Of a DNA stretch of 64,000 nt, positions 1 through 10,259 are shown in pieces (the stretch's first letter is position 1; each line of letters starts with the position of its first letter). The DNA is from an uncultured Pelagibacteraceae bacterium (GTDB taxonomy: Bacteria; Pseudomonadota; Alphaproteobacteria; Pelagibacterales; Pelagibacteraceae). The stretch is from assembly GCA_902598125.1 (NCBI GenBank), contig CACKAJ010000001.1, positions 124,001 to 188,000 of the forward strand. The letters run 5' to 3'. The notes under the pieces were generated by a model. It ran no database searches. It worked only from the letters and a program-made list of their open reading frames with translations, and was not told the origin of the DNA. A program made the translations under genes and the position numbers.

Positions 1-273
1 AATAATTTTATTGCTGTATCACCACAACCAAATGTTTATGATTTTTCTTTCTTAGCCCCTTGCCCAACCTCTGGACAGGTAATTTATAGTGAAAATGATG
101 AATTGGTTACTAAAGAAAGTATTAATGAATTAGATAACAGAATCAAAAGTCAAAAAGGAGTTGAAGTAATATTTTCAAAAATTAAAAATTCAAATCATTT
201 TTTTAAAAACAAAGAAAAAGAACTTACAATTGAAATTGAAAAATATCTAAAAGATAAAACAGCATTAATTTAA
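1..273 (+). CDS. alpha/beta hydrolase (COG2945-like), 3' end only
   Basis: The first 90 codons visible are the C-terminal part of a protein cut by the window edge. The segment FIAVSPQPNVYDFSFLAPCP followed by SGQVIYSENDELV resembles the end of small COG2945 alpha/beta hydrolases, with an Asp-containing loop. NHFF near residue 64 is a plausible catalytic-His motif. The substrate of this family is not established. The TAA stop at 271-273 shares a TTAA with the anmK stop on the other strand. Family assignment from the C-terminus alone is moderately secure. Confidence 0.7.
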   Translation, partial: NNFIAVSPQPNVYDFSFLAPCPTSGQVIYSENDELVTKESINELDNRIKSQKGVEVIFSKIKNSNHFFKNKEKELTIEIEKYLKDKTALI

Positions 274-1388
274 CTTTTTATAAAATCTCCTCCGACACAA
301 GGTTTTTTGCAACCTGTTGTATTAGGAAAAGATATTGGTAATTTCAAAATAGATCTAATTGCTAAAAATGCAAAAGCCTGTGATTCTACAAAATCTCCGT
401 TTATTTCGAAATCATCCAAATTTTTAAAATTAATATTTGATGTTAAGTTTTCTTTAATTTTTTTTATTAATATTTTATTTTTTCTACCACCTCCACAAAG
501 TAAAACATCTTTAATATTTTCTTTTAAATTTTTAAAAGATAATTGTAGTTCTTCACCTATTATATTGGCAGTAAAATCTGTAAGAGTTGCAACACCATCC
601 TCAAGATTTAATCCTCTTACGAAGGATATATCAAAATCATTTGTATCAAATGAAAGTTTGTTCTTATTTTTTCTGTTCATGTATAATTCTTGCGCTTGTT
701 CAAAAATAATTTCATTTTTGGTCCCAATAGATGCAAGTTTACCATCTAGATCAAATTTATTTTTTGAATTATTTCTTACCCAAGAGTCAATAAGGCAATT
801 CCCTGGTCCAATATCTTTACTCACTAATTTTGACATATCATTTTTAGTTTTAACAATAGTAATATTTGAAATCCCCCCAATATTTAAAAAACATACAGGT
901 AAATTGATTTTATTTTGAAAAGCAATCAATTGATGAAATACTGGTGTTAAGGGTGCTCCTTGTCCTCCATTTAAAATATCATTTTCACGAAAGTTAAAAA
1001 CAACATTTTTATTTGTTAATTGATTTAATAATTTCCCATTACCTAATTGTTTTGAAGTCTTCTCATTGGGATTATGGTAAATAGTTTGACCGTGAAAACC
1101 AATAATTGTGTCTTTAGTTAAGTTAAAATTTTTTACTACTTTAGCATGAAAAATTGTTATTTTTCTTTCCAAATTATTTAATTCTTTATTGAAAGTTTTT
1201 AAATGTTCGATTTTATGAATTTTCTCTTTTAAATTGTGAATATCTTTGTAAATATCTATATCATACTCAAAATATTTATCTCTAATAGACTCATATTCAT
1301 TAGTTCCGTTAGTTGAAATTAGAGAGGCGTCTACTCCATCTCCAGAAGTGCCGCTCATTAAACCTAAACAGTTCCATTTTTTTTGCAT
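270..1388 (-). CDS. anmK: anhydro-N-acetylmuramic acid kinase
   Basis: AnmK phosphorylates and opens 1,6-anhydro-MurNAc released during peptidoglycan turnover, giving MurNAc-6-phosphate for recycling. The 372-residue length is normal for the family. The N-terminal signature GLMSGTSGDGVDASL starts at about residue 9. Other typical blocks are GFHGQTIYHNP (about 98), LNIGGISNIT (about 168), DIGPGNCLIDSW (about 191) and LLCGGGRKN near residue 298. The gene converges on the hydrolase upstream with a 4-nt stop overlap and diverges from tyrS across 55 bp. No other recycling gene is next to it. Confidence 0.95.
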   Translation of the reverse strand: MQKKWNCLGLMSGTSGDGVDASLISTNGTNEYESIRDKYFEYDIDIYKDIHNLKEKIHKIEHLKTFNKELNNLERKITIFHAKVVKNFNLTKDTIIGFHGQTIYHNPNEKTSKQLGNGKLLNQLTNKNVVFNFRENDILNGGQGAPLTPVFHQLIAFQNKINLPVCFLNIGGISNITIVKTKNDMSKLVSKDIGPGNCLIDSWVRNNSKNKFDLDGKLASIGTKNEIIFEQAQELYMNRKNKNKLSFDTNDFDISFVRGLNLEDGVATLTDFTANIIGEELQLSFKNLKENIKDVLLCGGGRKNKILIKKIKENLTSNINFKNLDDFEINGDFVESQAFAFLAIRSILKLPISFPNTTGCKKPCVGGDFIKS

Positions 1389-1443
1389 ATTTTTATTTAT
1401 TTATAATAATTTTTGTATAATAGTTACTTTAGTAAATATCTCT

Positions 1444-2679
1444 ATGAAAAATAGATTTTTAGATGAAATGCAAGAAAGAGGATATCTAAATCAATGCACT
1501 GATTATGATAAACTTAGTGAAATTTGTAATAAAAAATCCATATCTGGCTATATAGGTTTTGATTGTACAGCTAGCAGCTTGCATGTTGGTAGTTTACTGC
1601 AAATTATGATCTTAAGATTAATGCAGAAACATGGTCATAGACCAATTGTGCTGTTAGGTGGTGGTACTACTTTAATTGGTGATCCCTCTGGAAAAGATAC
1701 GACAAGAAAAATTCTTAAAGAAAAAGAAATAAATAATAATATCAAAAGTATAAAAAAAGTTTTTAATAAGATTTTAGATACATCAAACAAAAAAACAGCT
1801 CCAATATTTGTTAATAACGCAAAATGGTTAACAAAATTAAATTATATTCAATTCCTAAGAGACATAGGGAGTCATTTTACAATTAATAAAATGTTAACAT
1901 TTGATAGTGTAAAACTAAGATTAGAAAGAGAACAATCTCTTAGTTACATGGAATTTAATTATATGATTTTACAAGCATATGATTTTTTTAAACTTTTTAA
2001 AAATAATAATTGTATTTTACAAATTGGGGGATCTGATCAATGGGGAAATATAGTTAGTGGGGTCGACTTGATAAGAAGAATTATACAGAAAGAAGCTTAT
2101 GGTTTGACTTCACCTCTAATCACTTTAGCGTCTGGAGCTAAAATGGGAAAAACCGAAAAAGGTGCAATTTGGTTAAATGATGATGAAATGCCTCCATACG
2201 AATATTGGCAATTTTGGCGTAATACTGATGATAGAGATGTAAAGAAATTTTTAAATTTTTTTACTGAGCTTGATCAAAAAGAAATAGAAAATATTTACGA
2301 AAAAGAAAATATTAATAATCTTAAAATTTTATTAGCAAATGAGGCTACCAAGATTCTGCATGGAAAAATGGCTTCTAAAAATGCAGAAAAAACTGCTAAA
2401 GATACATTTGAACTAGGTGGTATAGGATCTGATTTACCTGAAATTAAAATTAATTTAAATGAAATAAAAAAAGGGATCAATTTTTTAGATTTTATTGTTA
2501 ACAATAATATTTTATCCTCAAAGAGCGAGGTACGTAGAGCAATATTGAATAAAGGTTTAAAAATTGACGGTGTCATTATAGATAATGAAAAAAAAATTTT
2601 GCAGTACGGAGATTTTAAAAATAATCTTTTAAAAATTTCTTATGGAAAGAAAAAACACTACTTAATAAAAATTATTTAG
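1444..2679 (+). CDS. tyrS: tyrosyl-tRNA synthetase
   Basis: A class I aminoacyl-tRNA synthetase that charges tRNA-Tyr in the cytoplasm. I chose the ATG at 1444 (411 residues): the protein from there, MKNRFLDEMQERGYL, matches the usual TyrRS N-terminus. The open frame reaching back to 1348 would run into anmK and adds a non-conserved hydrophobic leader. Visible motifs are the HIGH-type HVGS (about residue 46), the tyrosine and adenylate loop GGSDQWGN (about 197), and the KMSKS-type KMGKT (about 235). A C-terminal S4-like RNA-binding segment contains SEVRRAILNKGLKIDG. The stop overlaps that of the next gene by 4 nt (TTAG). Confidence 0.95.
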   Translation: MKNRFLDEMQERGYLNQCTDYDKLSEICNKKSISGYIGFDCTASSLHVGSLLQIMILRLMQKHGHRPIVLLGGGTTLIGDPSGKDTTRKILKEKEINNNIKSIKKVFNKILDTSNKKTAPIFVNNAKWLTKLNYIQFLRDIGSHFTINKMLTFDSVKLRLEREQSLSYMEFNYMILQAYDFFKLFKNNNCILQIGGSDQWGNIVSGVDLIRRIIQKEAYGLTSPLITLASGAKMGKTEKGAIWLNDDEMPPYEYWQFWRNTDDRDVKKFLNFFTELDQKEIENIYEKENINNLKILLANEATKILHGKMASKNAEKTAKDTFELGGIGSDLPEIKINLNEIKKGINFLDFIVNNNILSSKSEVRRAILNKGLKIDGVIIDNEKKILQYGDFKNNLLKISYGKKKHYLIKII

Positions 2680-4841
2680 TTATTTTTTTTATCAATTATT
2701 TTTTGAATAAATCTTGGAGTAAGTGTTCTTATAGGATTTATAGTAGTTTTAATTTTACCCTTAGGGCCTTTTAATTTAAAACTTATACCGAATAAACCTT
2801 CGCCTATCTCTTTTGGAATAACTATATTGCCAATAACTGGAATTTTTGAAATCATTTTATTCAATGTTTTTGCTGGGACCAAAGTTCCTCTTAAACTTGT
2901 AAGTCCTTTTTCGTCTTGATAACCTTCCATTAAAACAGAGATACTTGGACCTATAGCAAGTATCTCATTTAATTTTAAAAAACTGTTATTTTTTTCCATA
3001 TCAATTTCAAGTAAATCAAATGATAACCCCTCACCTTCTGCTAAATCAGCTAATCCACCTAAATCAGCAAGAGATAATAACTTTATTACTCCAGGAGCAT
3101 TGACTACCTTAAAATTTTCTATCTTGAGTTTTGAATTTGAATTTGAGCTATCAATTATGGATGTAAATAATAATTTACCTCCTGAAAGACCTTTAAAAAA
3201 ACTATATTCAGTAAGTAAAGGTCTTGGCAAATCTGAATATATTTCTAAATATTTTTTATTAGTATTTTTATCTTTCTGCATTGATATATCTAAAAAATTG
3301 TTTCCTCCAAAATCACCCTTTGACGAAATTTTTGTAAATTGACCTTTTCTGATTTCGCCAAGCAATTTAAAATTTTTAAGATTTTCAGACATTGGGGCTT
3401 TTATGTTTTTAAAATCTATTTCAATTTCGCCATTAATATTATGAAAATTATTCTTACTATTATTTCTGTTTAGGAATTTTGCTAAATTGCTTGCATCGAA
3501 TTTGCTGCCTTTAATTAAAATTTTATTGTCTTTTTGAACAAAAAAATTATTTTTTTGGGTCTTAACCTCTAATCTTTTAAATGAATTAAATTTGCTATTT
3601 TGAAATGATAAATCTTTAATCTTAATTATATTTTCTCTTTCTTTTAAATTAAGTTTTTTTATATTAATTTTATTTTTTTTTTTCTCTAATTCTATAACTA
3701 AATTCGCAATTGAATCATTAGGTTTTTTATAATTAATAAGATCTATTTTAAAACTATTTTTGTAATCTAACTCTAATTTCAAATTAAGTGAATTGTCATT
3801 GGATTTATTTGTAAAATTAACTTTTAAAAAATCTGAGTTATCTAATGAATATTTTCCGTCTCCATTAAAAACCAAACTATTTGGGGAAAATATAGTTTCA
3901 ATTTTTAAATTTGAAAAGTATATATTTTTAATTTCTCTATTTAAGAAATCATTTTTAATAGCATTTTTCAATTCTAAATCACTATTCTTAATTTCACCTT
4001 TAGCGGTATAATTATAATCCTTTATTTTATATGTATTGTCGAAATTTATAAAAATATTATTATTTAAGTTTCCTTGAAGATTTTTGATTTTATGATTGAA
4101 ATTTTTAATATTGAAAAATTTTGGGTATTTATTTAGAAAATTTTTATCTAAATATATTTTAGAGTTAAAATTTGAATTTAGTTTAACACCATTTTCCAAA
4201 TTTAATTTTATATCTCCATCTGAAATTTGAATGTTTTCTATTTTACCTGAGATGTTTTTGATTAAAATATCGCTTTTATCCGAGAAAAAGCTAAAATTTG
4301 TTTTTGTCAAATTAAAATTATTTAGTAATTCTCCCTCTAAATTTTTAACATTACCTTTTGCAATAAAATTTTTTAAGCTACCTTCATTATCAAGAAAAAT
4401 ATCTATCTCAAAAATCAATCTTCCTTTATTAATTTTATTATTTAGTAGGCTCTTGAAATTTGAGGGTTTGATAAAAGCTGACAATTCACTCAATTTTACA
4501 ACACTAATCTCATCAAATTTTAAATTTATTTTATTAATTTTAGTGTCAGATTTAAATAATGATAAAAAATCAATATATACTTTTGCATTTTCTACTGGAA
4601 TTTCTAAACCTTGATAATTTATTTTTGGATTTTTAGTTTCTAAAAATAAACTCAACTGTTTGGGGTCTAGTTTAAACCTTATTGTATTTAACCTTAAATC
4701 TATTTTTTTTGATTGGGCTGCTCTTTCTGCAATCAAATTATTAAATTTATTTGTTTCAATACCAATCGTTGAAAGAGTGATAATTAGTAAAATTATTAGG
4801 AAAAAAATTAAGAAAATAAAATTTACGACTATTTTTTTCAT
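2676..4841 (-). CDS. AsmA/YhdP-like (DUF3971-type) envelope protein
   Basis: A 721-residue protein with one N-terminal transmembrane anchor (about residues 5-28) followed by a long Asn/Lys-rich, beta-strand-rich periplasmic region. The C-terminus has the AsmA2 pattern, with GGLADLAEGEGLSFDLLEID, SLRGTLVPAKTLN, KIPVIGNIVIPKEIGEG and a final INPIRTLTPRFIQKI. Relatives (YhdP, TamB, AsmA) are thought to bridge inner and outer membranes and move phospholipid. That role is inferred here. The gene is last in a minus-strand run mrcA-prfB-asmA-like, and its ATG overlaps the prfB stop as ATGA. Confidence 0.8.
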   Translation of the reverse strand: MKKIVVNFIFLIFFLIILLIITLSTIGIETNKFNNLIAERAAQSKKIDLRLNTIRFKLDPKQLSLFLETKNPKINYQGLEIPVENAKVYIDFLSLFKSDTKINKINLKFDEISVVKLSELSAFIKPSNFKSLLNNKINKGRLIFEIDIFLDNEGSLKNFIAKGNVKNLEGELLNNFNLTKTNFSFFSDKSDILIKNISGKIENIQISDGDIKLNLENGVKLNSNFNSKIYLDKNFLNKYPKFFNIKNFNHKIKNLQGNLNNNIFINFDNTYKIKDYNYTAKGEIKNSDLELKNAIKNDFLNREIKNIYFSNLKIETIFSPNSLVFNGDGKYSLDNSDFLKVNFTNKSNDNSLNLKLELDYKNSFKIDLINYKKPNDSIANLVIELEKKKNKINIKKLNLKERENIIKIKDLSFQNSKFNSFKRLEVKTQKNNFFVQKDNKILIKGSKFDASNLAKFLNRNNSKNNFHNINGEIEIDFKNIKAPMSENLKNFKLLGEIRKGQFTKISSKGDFGGNNFLDISMQKDKNTNKKYLEIYSDLPRPLLTEYSFFKGLSGGKLLFTSIIDSSNSNSKLKIENFKVVNAPGVIKLLSLADLGGLADLAEGEGLSFDLLEIDMEKNNSFLKLNEILAIGPSISVLMEGYQDEKGLTSLRGTLVPAKTLNKMISKIPVIGNIVIPKEIGEGLFGISFKLKGPKGKIKTTINPIRTLTPRFIQKIIDKKNN

Positions 4842-5930
4842 TTCTTATTCTTAATACCCTCTTCAATAAACTGGTCAATATTGCCGTCCAATACACTTGA
4901 AGGATTTGTGCTCTCTGTTTTGTTTCTTAAATCTTTTACCAGTTGATATGGTTGTAAAACATATGATCTAATTTGATGACCCCATCCTATATCAGTTTTT
5001 GTATTCATTTCTTTTTGATTTTCTTCTTCTTTTTTTTGCATCTCATGTTCGTACAATCTTGCTTTTAACATCTTAAAACAAGTTTCTTTGTTTTTATGCT
5101 GAGATCTTTCATTTTGACACTGAACAACAATTTTTGTTGGCACATGGGTAATTCTTACTGCGCTATCTGTAGTGTTTACATGTTGTCCACCTGCTCCACT
5201 CGATCTGTAGGTATCAATTCTAAGATCTTTTTCATCAATTTGAATGTTAATATCATCTTCAATAGCGGGGTAAACCCAAACACTGGCAAAGCTTGTGTGT
5301 CTTCTAGAGCCACTGTCAAACGGCGAAATGCGAACAAGTCTGTGAACTCCAGACTCTGATTTCATCAAACCATATAAATATTCACCTTCAACTTTTACTG
5401 TTGAAGACTTAATTCCAGCTTCATCTCCTTTATGCTCGCTGATGACCTCGTATTTGAAATTTCTTTTGTCAAACCACTTAATATACATTCTCCTAAGCAT
5501 ATCAGCCCAGTCTTGACTTTCTGTTCCTCCCGCCCCGGCATGAATTTCAAGGTAAATATTATTGTCATCATTTTCACCAGATAGAAAACAATTTATTTCA
5601 CTTTTTTTTATATCTTTAAATATTTGATCTATTTTATTAATACAGTCTTGAATAGTTTCATCTTCTTTCTCTTGAGAAGCAAGAGAATATAAATCTTTTA
5701 AATTATTTAATTCTTTTAAAGATTTTTTATATGAATTTAAAATATCTTCAAATTTTTTTTTTTGTTTTACTGTTTTTTTTACTAAATCTTTATCTTTCCA
5801 AAAATTTTCTTTAAGAGTAGTTTTCTCTAACTCTCTAATTTTATCCTCAATATTTTCTTTATCAAAGATACCCCCTAATATTGCTTAAAGATTTTTCTGT
5901 ATAATTTAAAATTGTTTCAAAATTTTCCAT
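4838..5930 (-). CDS. prfB: peptide chain release factor 2, expressed by programmed +1 frameshift
   Basis: RF2 ends translation at UGA and UAA. Two frames must be joined. The first 22 codons run from the ATG at 5930 to an in-frame TGA at 5864-5862. The second frame continues from GAT at 5863 to the stop at 4838, giving about 363 residues, as in E. coli. The junction reads AGG GGG TAT CTT TGA T, the classical RF2 autoregulatory slip site with its internal Shine-Dalgarno. The catalytic GGQ lies in SGAGGQHVNTTDSAVR, and the SPF anticodon-like tripeptide in VRISPFDSGSRRHTSF marks RF2 rather than RF1. The start ATG shares one base with the mrcA stop (TAATG). Confidence 0.96.
5861..5876 (-). promoter_or_regulatory. 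prfB: RF2 programmed +1 frameshift site
   Basis: On the minus strand the sequence is AGGGGGTATCTTTGAT. It comprises an internal Shine-Dalgarno (AGGGGG), a short spacer, the slippery CTT and an in-frame TGA. When RF2 is scarce the ribosome slips from CTT TGA to GAT and makes full RF2. When RF2 is abundant, it terminates after 22 codons. The downstream frame matches RF2 immediately after the slip, and the upstream 22 codons match the usual short RF2 leader length. Confidence 0.95.
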
Positions 5931-8287
5931 TAATAAAACTGCCTGAATTTAATTATTTTATCACGACCATTTGAAGAGATTAAGTCATTATTATCTATAT
6001 TGTTAATATCTTTAAATTTTAAAGCTTCAATAATAGAGTTTTTATCTCCAGACGCCGATTTAATTCCAGTATCATAATTTAAGGAGGTTAAATATATATT
6101 TTCTGGTATTTGAAATTCCTCAAAATCCTCCTTATAAAGTGCATTTTCAACAAAATCTTTAAAAATTGGCAGCGCAGCTTTTGAACCAGTTTCAAATTTC
6201 CCTAAAGTTTTAGGATTATCATAACCAACATAAACACCAATTATTAAATTAGAAGAAAAACCTATAAACCAAGCATCATAATTATCATTAGTAGTTCCAG
6301 TTTTTCCTGCTAAAGGAACTTTTAAAGATCTTAATTTTTTTGCTGTACCTCTTTGAACTGCTCCTTGTAAAATTGATGTCATTTGATAAGCAGTTTCTGA
6401 ACTTATTACTTTTTCATTTGTGTTTTCAATTTTTGGAAAATTAATTTTTTTACTAATAAACTGATCACAACCTAAACATTTTCTATTTTTTTCATTAAAT
6501 ATTGTTTTTCCTCTTCTATCTTGTATTCTAGAAATTAATTTTGGATTAATTTTTTTTCCGCCATTGACAAAAGGTGCGTAAGCAGAAGTTAAATTTATTA
6601 AGGTCGTTTCAGCTGCACCTAGTGATACTGAAAGTAGCTCAGGAATTTCATCGTAAATATTTAACTTTTTAGATAAATTTAGAATTTCTTCTAAACCAAT
6701 TATTTTAGCAATTCTTACTGTCATCAAATTTCTTGAATACTCAATACCTTTCCTTAATGTAGATGGGCCGTAAAATTTTTTTCCATAATTTTCAGGTTTC
6801 CAATTTTTTAAACCAACTCCTTGGCTTTCAACAAATGGTGCGTCTAAAATTATCGAGTTTGGAGCAAAACCTTTTTCCAAGGCTGCAGCGTATACAATTG
6901 GTTTAAATGCAGACCCTGGTTGACGTTTTGCTTGTGTAACTCTATTAAACTCACTTTTTTTAAAATTAAATCCACCTACAAGAGCTAAAACATCACCTGT
7001 ATATGGTTCTAAAATTACAATACCTCCATTTACTTTTGGATACTGCTTCAAAGACCAAAAATTATTTTCTTTTTTGACAAAAATAATATCTCCTAATTTA
7101 TGAATATCTTTAGGCAATTTTTTTTTAGGAATAGTCCATTTAAATTTTTCATAATTTATCAAACCTTCGCTATTTTCTTTTTTTTTTACTAAACGAAATT
7201 TTATTTTGTTCTCATCTAAACCGATTATCTCAGCTAATTTCCAATTTAATGTAGGATCAAGTTTGTATTGATTAATTTTTTTCTCCCAGTTTTTATTCTT
7301 ATTCTTATTGGTAACCGGTCCTCTCCATCCACGCCTTCGATCGTAATCCTCAATGCCTTTTCTAAGAGATTTTAAAGCTTGAATTTGATAGTTAATATTT
7401 AAAGGTGTTTTAATACTTAATCCCTGTGAATAAAGTTTTTCAAAACCATAAATATTTTTTACAGTTTTTCTAACTTCTTCTGTATAGGAATTAGCCTCAT
7501 TAAGTATTTCTATTTTTCTTTTCTTAAGTTTTAACTTTGAGTCTTTAAAATTTTTATATTCTTTATCTGTTATAAAATTATTTTGTTCTAAGTTTTTAAG
7601 AACTAAATTTCTTCTAAATTTAGCAGTCTCTGGGTATCTATATGGATTATATTTACTTGGTGCTTTCGGTAAGGCGGCTAATAAAGCTGTTTCAGAATAT
7701 GTTAATTCTTTAATGGGTTTATCAAAATATTCCAAACTCGCTGCTGCGATACCATAAGCACCTTGTCCTAAATATATTTGATTTAAATAAAGTTCTAAAA
7801 TTCTTTGTTTGGTATAAGCTCTTTCAATTCTGAAAGCCAAAATTGCTTCTTTGATTTTTCTTTTCATAGAAACTTCATTGGTTAGCAAAAAGTTTTTTGC
7901 AACTTGTTGAGTAATTGTAGAGGCTCCTTCAAGTCTTTTATTTTGGGAAATATTTTTTATATTTTTAATCACAGCTCTCAGTATACCTTTCGCGTCAATG
8001 CCAGGGTGGCTAAAAAAATTTTTGTCTTCAGCAGATAAAAATGCGTTTATTACTTTATTAGGAATAGACTCATAAGGAATAAACAGTCTTTTTTCTAAAG
8101 CATATTCTGCAATTAGTTTACTATCCTCAGAGTACACTCTACTAGAAATTGGTGGTTGATAATTTGATAGTTTCTTGTAATCCGGTAATCCTATGGAAAA
8201 ATACCATAAAGTTGAAAAAATAAAGAAAATAATTATACCAAAAAATATAATTACAAATTTAAGTGAAAAATTAAGAAAATTTATCAT
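5930..8287 (-). CDS. mrcA: penicillin-binding protein 1A, bifunctional murein polymerase
   Basis: Class A PBP (785 residues) that polymerises lipid II into glycan and cross-links it in the periplasm. One N-terminal membrane anchor lies at about 8-30. A glycosyltransferase-51 domain contains AEDKNFFSHPGID (about 90), GASTITQQVAKNF and LELYLNQIYLGQGAYG. A transpeptidase domain carries the active-site SxxK in RQPGSAFKPIVYAAALEKG (about 455), SxN in EYSRNLMTVRIA, and KTGT in AGKTGTTNDNYDAWF (about 660). It diverges from rne. Its TAA is fused to the prfB ATG, so the two are probably co-transcribed. Confidence 0.95.
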   Translation of the reverse strand: MINFLNFSLKFVIIFFGIIIFFIFSTLWYFSIGLPDYKKLSNYQPPISSRVYSEDSKLIAEYALEKRLFIPYESIPNKVINAFLSAEDKNFFSHPGIDAKGILRAVIKNIKNISQNKRLEGASTITQQVAKNFLLTNEVSMKRKIKEAILAFRIERAYTKQRILELYLNQIYLGQGAYGIAAASLEYFDKPIKELTYSETALLAALPKAPSKYNPYRYPETAKFRRNLVLKNLEQNNFITDKEYKNFKDSKLKLKKRKIEILNEANSYTEEVRKTVKNIYGFEKLYSQGLSIKTPLNINYQIQALKSLRKGIEDYDRRRGWRGPVTNKNKNKNWEKKINQYKLDPTLNWKLAEIIGLDENKIKFRLVKKKENSEGLINYEKFKWTIPKKKLPKDIHKLGDIIFVKKENNFWSLKQYPKVNGGIVILEPYTGDVLALVGGFNFKKSEFNRVTQAKRQPGSAFKPIVYAAALEKGFAPNSIILDAPFVESQGVGLKNWKPENYGKKFYGPSTLRKGIEYSRNLMTVRIAKIIGLEEILNLSKKLNIYDEIPELLSVSLGAAETTLINLTSAYAPFVNGGKKINPKLISRIQDRRGKTIFNEKNRKCLGCDQFISKKINFPKIENTNEKVISSETAYQMTSILQGAVQRGTAKKLRSLKVPLAGKTGTTNDNYDAWFIGFSSNLIIGVYVGYDNPKTLGKFETGSKAALPIFKDFVENALYKEDFEEFQIPENIYLTSLNYDTGIKSASGDKNSIIEALKFKDINNIDNNDLISSNGRDKIIKFRQFY

Positions 8288-8432
8288 AAGTTAAATTTAT
8301 AGTAACAATTCTGACTATCTTTAGGCATGATTAAATTTTAATCGTGTATTTATGCACAAAAATGTATAAAATAGAAACTATGACAAATTTAAAAACTAAA
8401 AAATTAAAATATTTCAAAGGAATTCTCAAAAA

Positions 8433-10259
8433 ATGGAAAAAAACTTATATATTGATGCCTCGCATCCTAGCGAAACTCGTATTGTTCTTAAATCAAACGA
8501 TTCAATCGAAGAATATGAATATGAAAATAAGAACAATTTAAATTTTAAAAATAACATTTATCTAGCCACAATAAGTAGAGTGGAGCCATCTTTACAGGCG
8601 GCTTTTGTAAATTTTGGTAGAGAGCGTCACGGTTTTTTAGCATTCAATGATATTCAATCAGATTATTATCAATTGCCATCTGAAGATAAAGAGAAAATAA
8701 GAATTGCTGAGGAAAAAATCAGAGAGGATTTAAAAGAAAAAACAATAAACACTACTCCTGAAAATTTACAAAATGATAGCCACAATAACAATAAAGACGA
8801 AAAAACTGAAAATAGTGAAAACCAAATTGAAAAAAATAGTAACAAGCAAGAATATAGAGATAAAGTAAAATCATCGTATGGGATTAAAAGATATAAAATA
8901 CAAGAAGTTATTAAACCAGGACAAGTAATTTTAATTCAAGTTATAAAGGAAGAAAGAGGTCAGAAGGGAGCAGCACTTACAACTTTTATATCTTTAGCAG
9001 GTAAATATATGGTTTTAATGCCAAATACTCCTAAAGGTGGTGGGATATCCAGAAAAATATTTAATTCTTCTGATAGACAAAAAATTAGAGGCATATTAAA
9101 TGAAATTGAAATTCCTAAGAGCATGGGAGTAATTGTCAGAACAGCTGGTGCAAATAAAACTAAAAATGAAATAGAGAAAGATTTTCAAAACACTTTAAAA
9201 ACTTGGGAGGAAATTAAGGACAAAGCTTTAGACTCAAATGCCCCATCATTAGTTTATGAAGAGGGAGATATAATTAAAAGAACATTAAGAGACACATACG
9301 ATAATGAAACTAAAAATGTTTACATTGAAGGTAATGAGGCTTATCAAAAAGCAAAAAAATTTATGAAAGAATTAATGCCTAAAAATGTAAAAAATATAAA
9401 AAAATATAGAGGAAAAATTCCATTATTTCACGATGCTGAAATAGAAAAAGAACTTACTAATATTTATGAGCCAACTGTTAAATTAAAATCTGGTGGATAT
9501 TTAGTTATAAACCCAACTGAGGCTTTAGTGGCTATAGACATAAATTCTGGTCAATCAACTAAACAAATCAATATCGAAAAAACTGCTTTAAACACAAACT
9601 TAGAAGCTGCAGAAAAAATTGCTCATCAGATTAAATTAAGAGATTTGTCTGGTTTAATTGTTATTGATTTCATTGATATGATGAATTTTTACAATAGACG
9701 TTTGGTTGAAAAAAAAATGAGGGAAAGTATTAGGAAAGATAGAGCTAGAATACAAATAGGAAGAATAAGCAATTTTGGACTCCTTGAAATGACAAGACAA
9801 AGGTTGCGGGAGGGATCAATCAAATGGGAGACTCAATTATCTTTATCCTCTTTTTCACAAAAAATTTTAAAAAAAATTCAACACTTAGCATTTGTGGATA
9901 AGGTAAAAACTATAAATACTTATGTTCCTGAAAAAGTAAAATCTTATATTGAAAAAAATTTACTTGATGAATTAAAGTATTTTCAAAAAAAATATACATT
10001 TGAAATTAAAATTCTTCCCAACGAAAGCTTTATAATTCCTGAATATAAGATTGATTTATTAAACAAGTCGAAAAAATTAATCAAAACACATGAGAATATT
10101 AATTTAATTGTTGAAAACCGAATTAAAGTGAAAAAATTAATAAAAGAAAAAAAAATTAAAACTAAGGATTTGGTTAAATCTAAAGATAAAGTTAAAAAAG
10201 CTAAGCCTAAGAAAAAAATTAGAACTTTATGGGTAAGAAGAAAGAAAAAAATTAAATAA
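8433..10259 (+). CDS. rne: ribonuclease E/G (compact form)
   Basis: Endoribonuclease for mRNA decay and rRNA/tRNA processing. The 608 residues include an S1 RNA-binding region ([20 protein letters not shown], about 38-60) interrupted by an Asn/Lys/Glu-rich insert at about 88-150. Then come the 5' sensor and RNase H-like parts and the DNase I-like catalytic domain. The metal-binding aspartates are visible in VAIDINSGQ (about 370) and [11 protein letters not shown] (about 408). The CPxC zinc-link that normally follows MTRQR is absent, and I see no cysteine in the whole protein. The C-terminus is a short Lys-rich tail, not a degradosome scaffold. The ATG at 8433 has AAGGAAT about 10 nt upstream. 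Its stop overlaps thiG by 8 nt. Confidence 0.92.
   Translation: MEKNLYIDASHPSETRIVLKSNDSIEEYEYENKNNLNFKNNIYLATISRVEPSLQAAFVNFGRERHGFLAFNDIQSDYYQLPSEDKEKIRIAEEKIREDLKEKTINTTPENLQNDSHNNNKDEKTENSENQIEKNSNKQEYRDKVKSSYGIKRYKIQEVIKPGQVILIQVIKEERGQKGAALTTFISLAGKYMVLMPNTPKGGGISRKIFNSSDRQKIRGILNEIEIPKSMGVIVRTAGANKTKNEIEKDFQNTLKTWEEIKDKALDSNAPSLVYEEGDIIKRTLRDTYDNETKNVYIEGNEAYQKAKKFMKELMPKNVKNIKKYRGKIPLFHDAEIEKELTNIYEPTVKLKSGGYLVINPTEALVAIDINSGQSTKQINIEKTALNTNLEAAEKIAHQIKLRDLSGLIVIDFIDMMNFYNRRLVEKKMRESIRKDRARIQIGRISNFGLLEMTRQRLREGSIKWETQLSLSSFSQKILKKIQHLAFVDKVKTINTYVPEKVKSYIEKNLLDELKYFQKKYTFEIKILPNESFIIPEYKIDLLNKSKKLIKTHENINLIVENRIKVKKLIKEKKIKTKDLVKSKDKVKKAKPKKKIRTLWVRRKKKIK

Noticed and set aside
307-918. 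203-residue plus-strand open frame over anmK
   Set aside because: It is antisense to a clear anmK with conserved motifs; low-complexity Phe/Ile/Leu content is typical of a shadow frame in AT-rich DNA.
1348-1443. N-terminal extension of tyrS
   Set aside because: It overlaps anmK and adds hydrophobic, non-family sequence. The normal TyrRS start is at 1444.
8344-8541. 65-residue ORF in front of rne as a leader peptide
   Set aside because: It overlaps the conserved rne start in another frame, is Lys-rich and has no recognisable feature. The region may be an rne leader, but I see no defined element.
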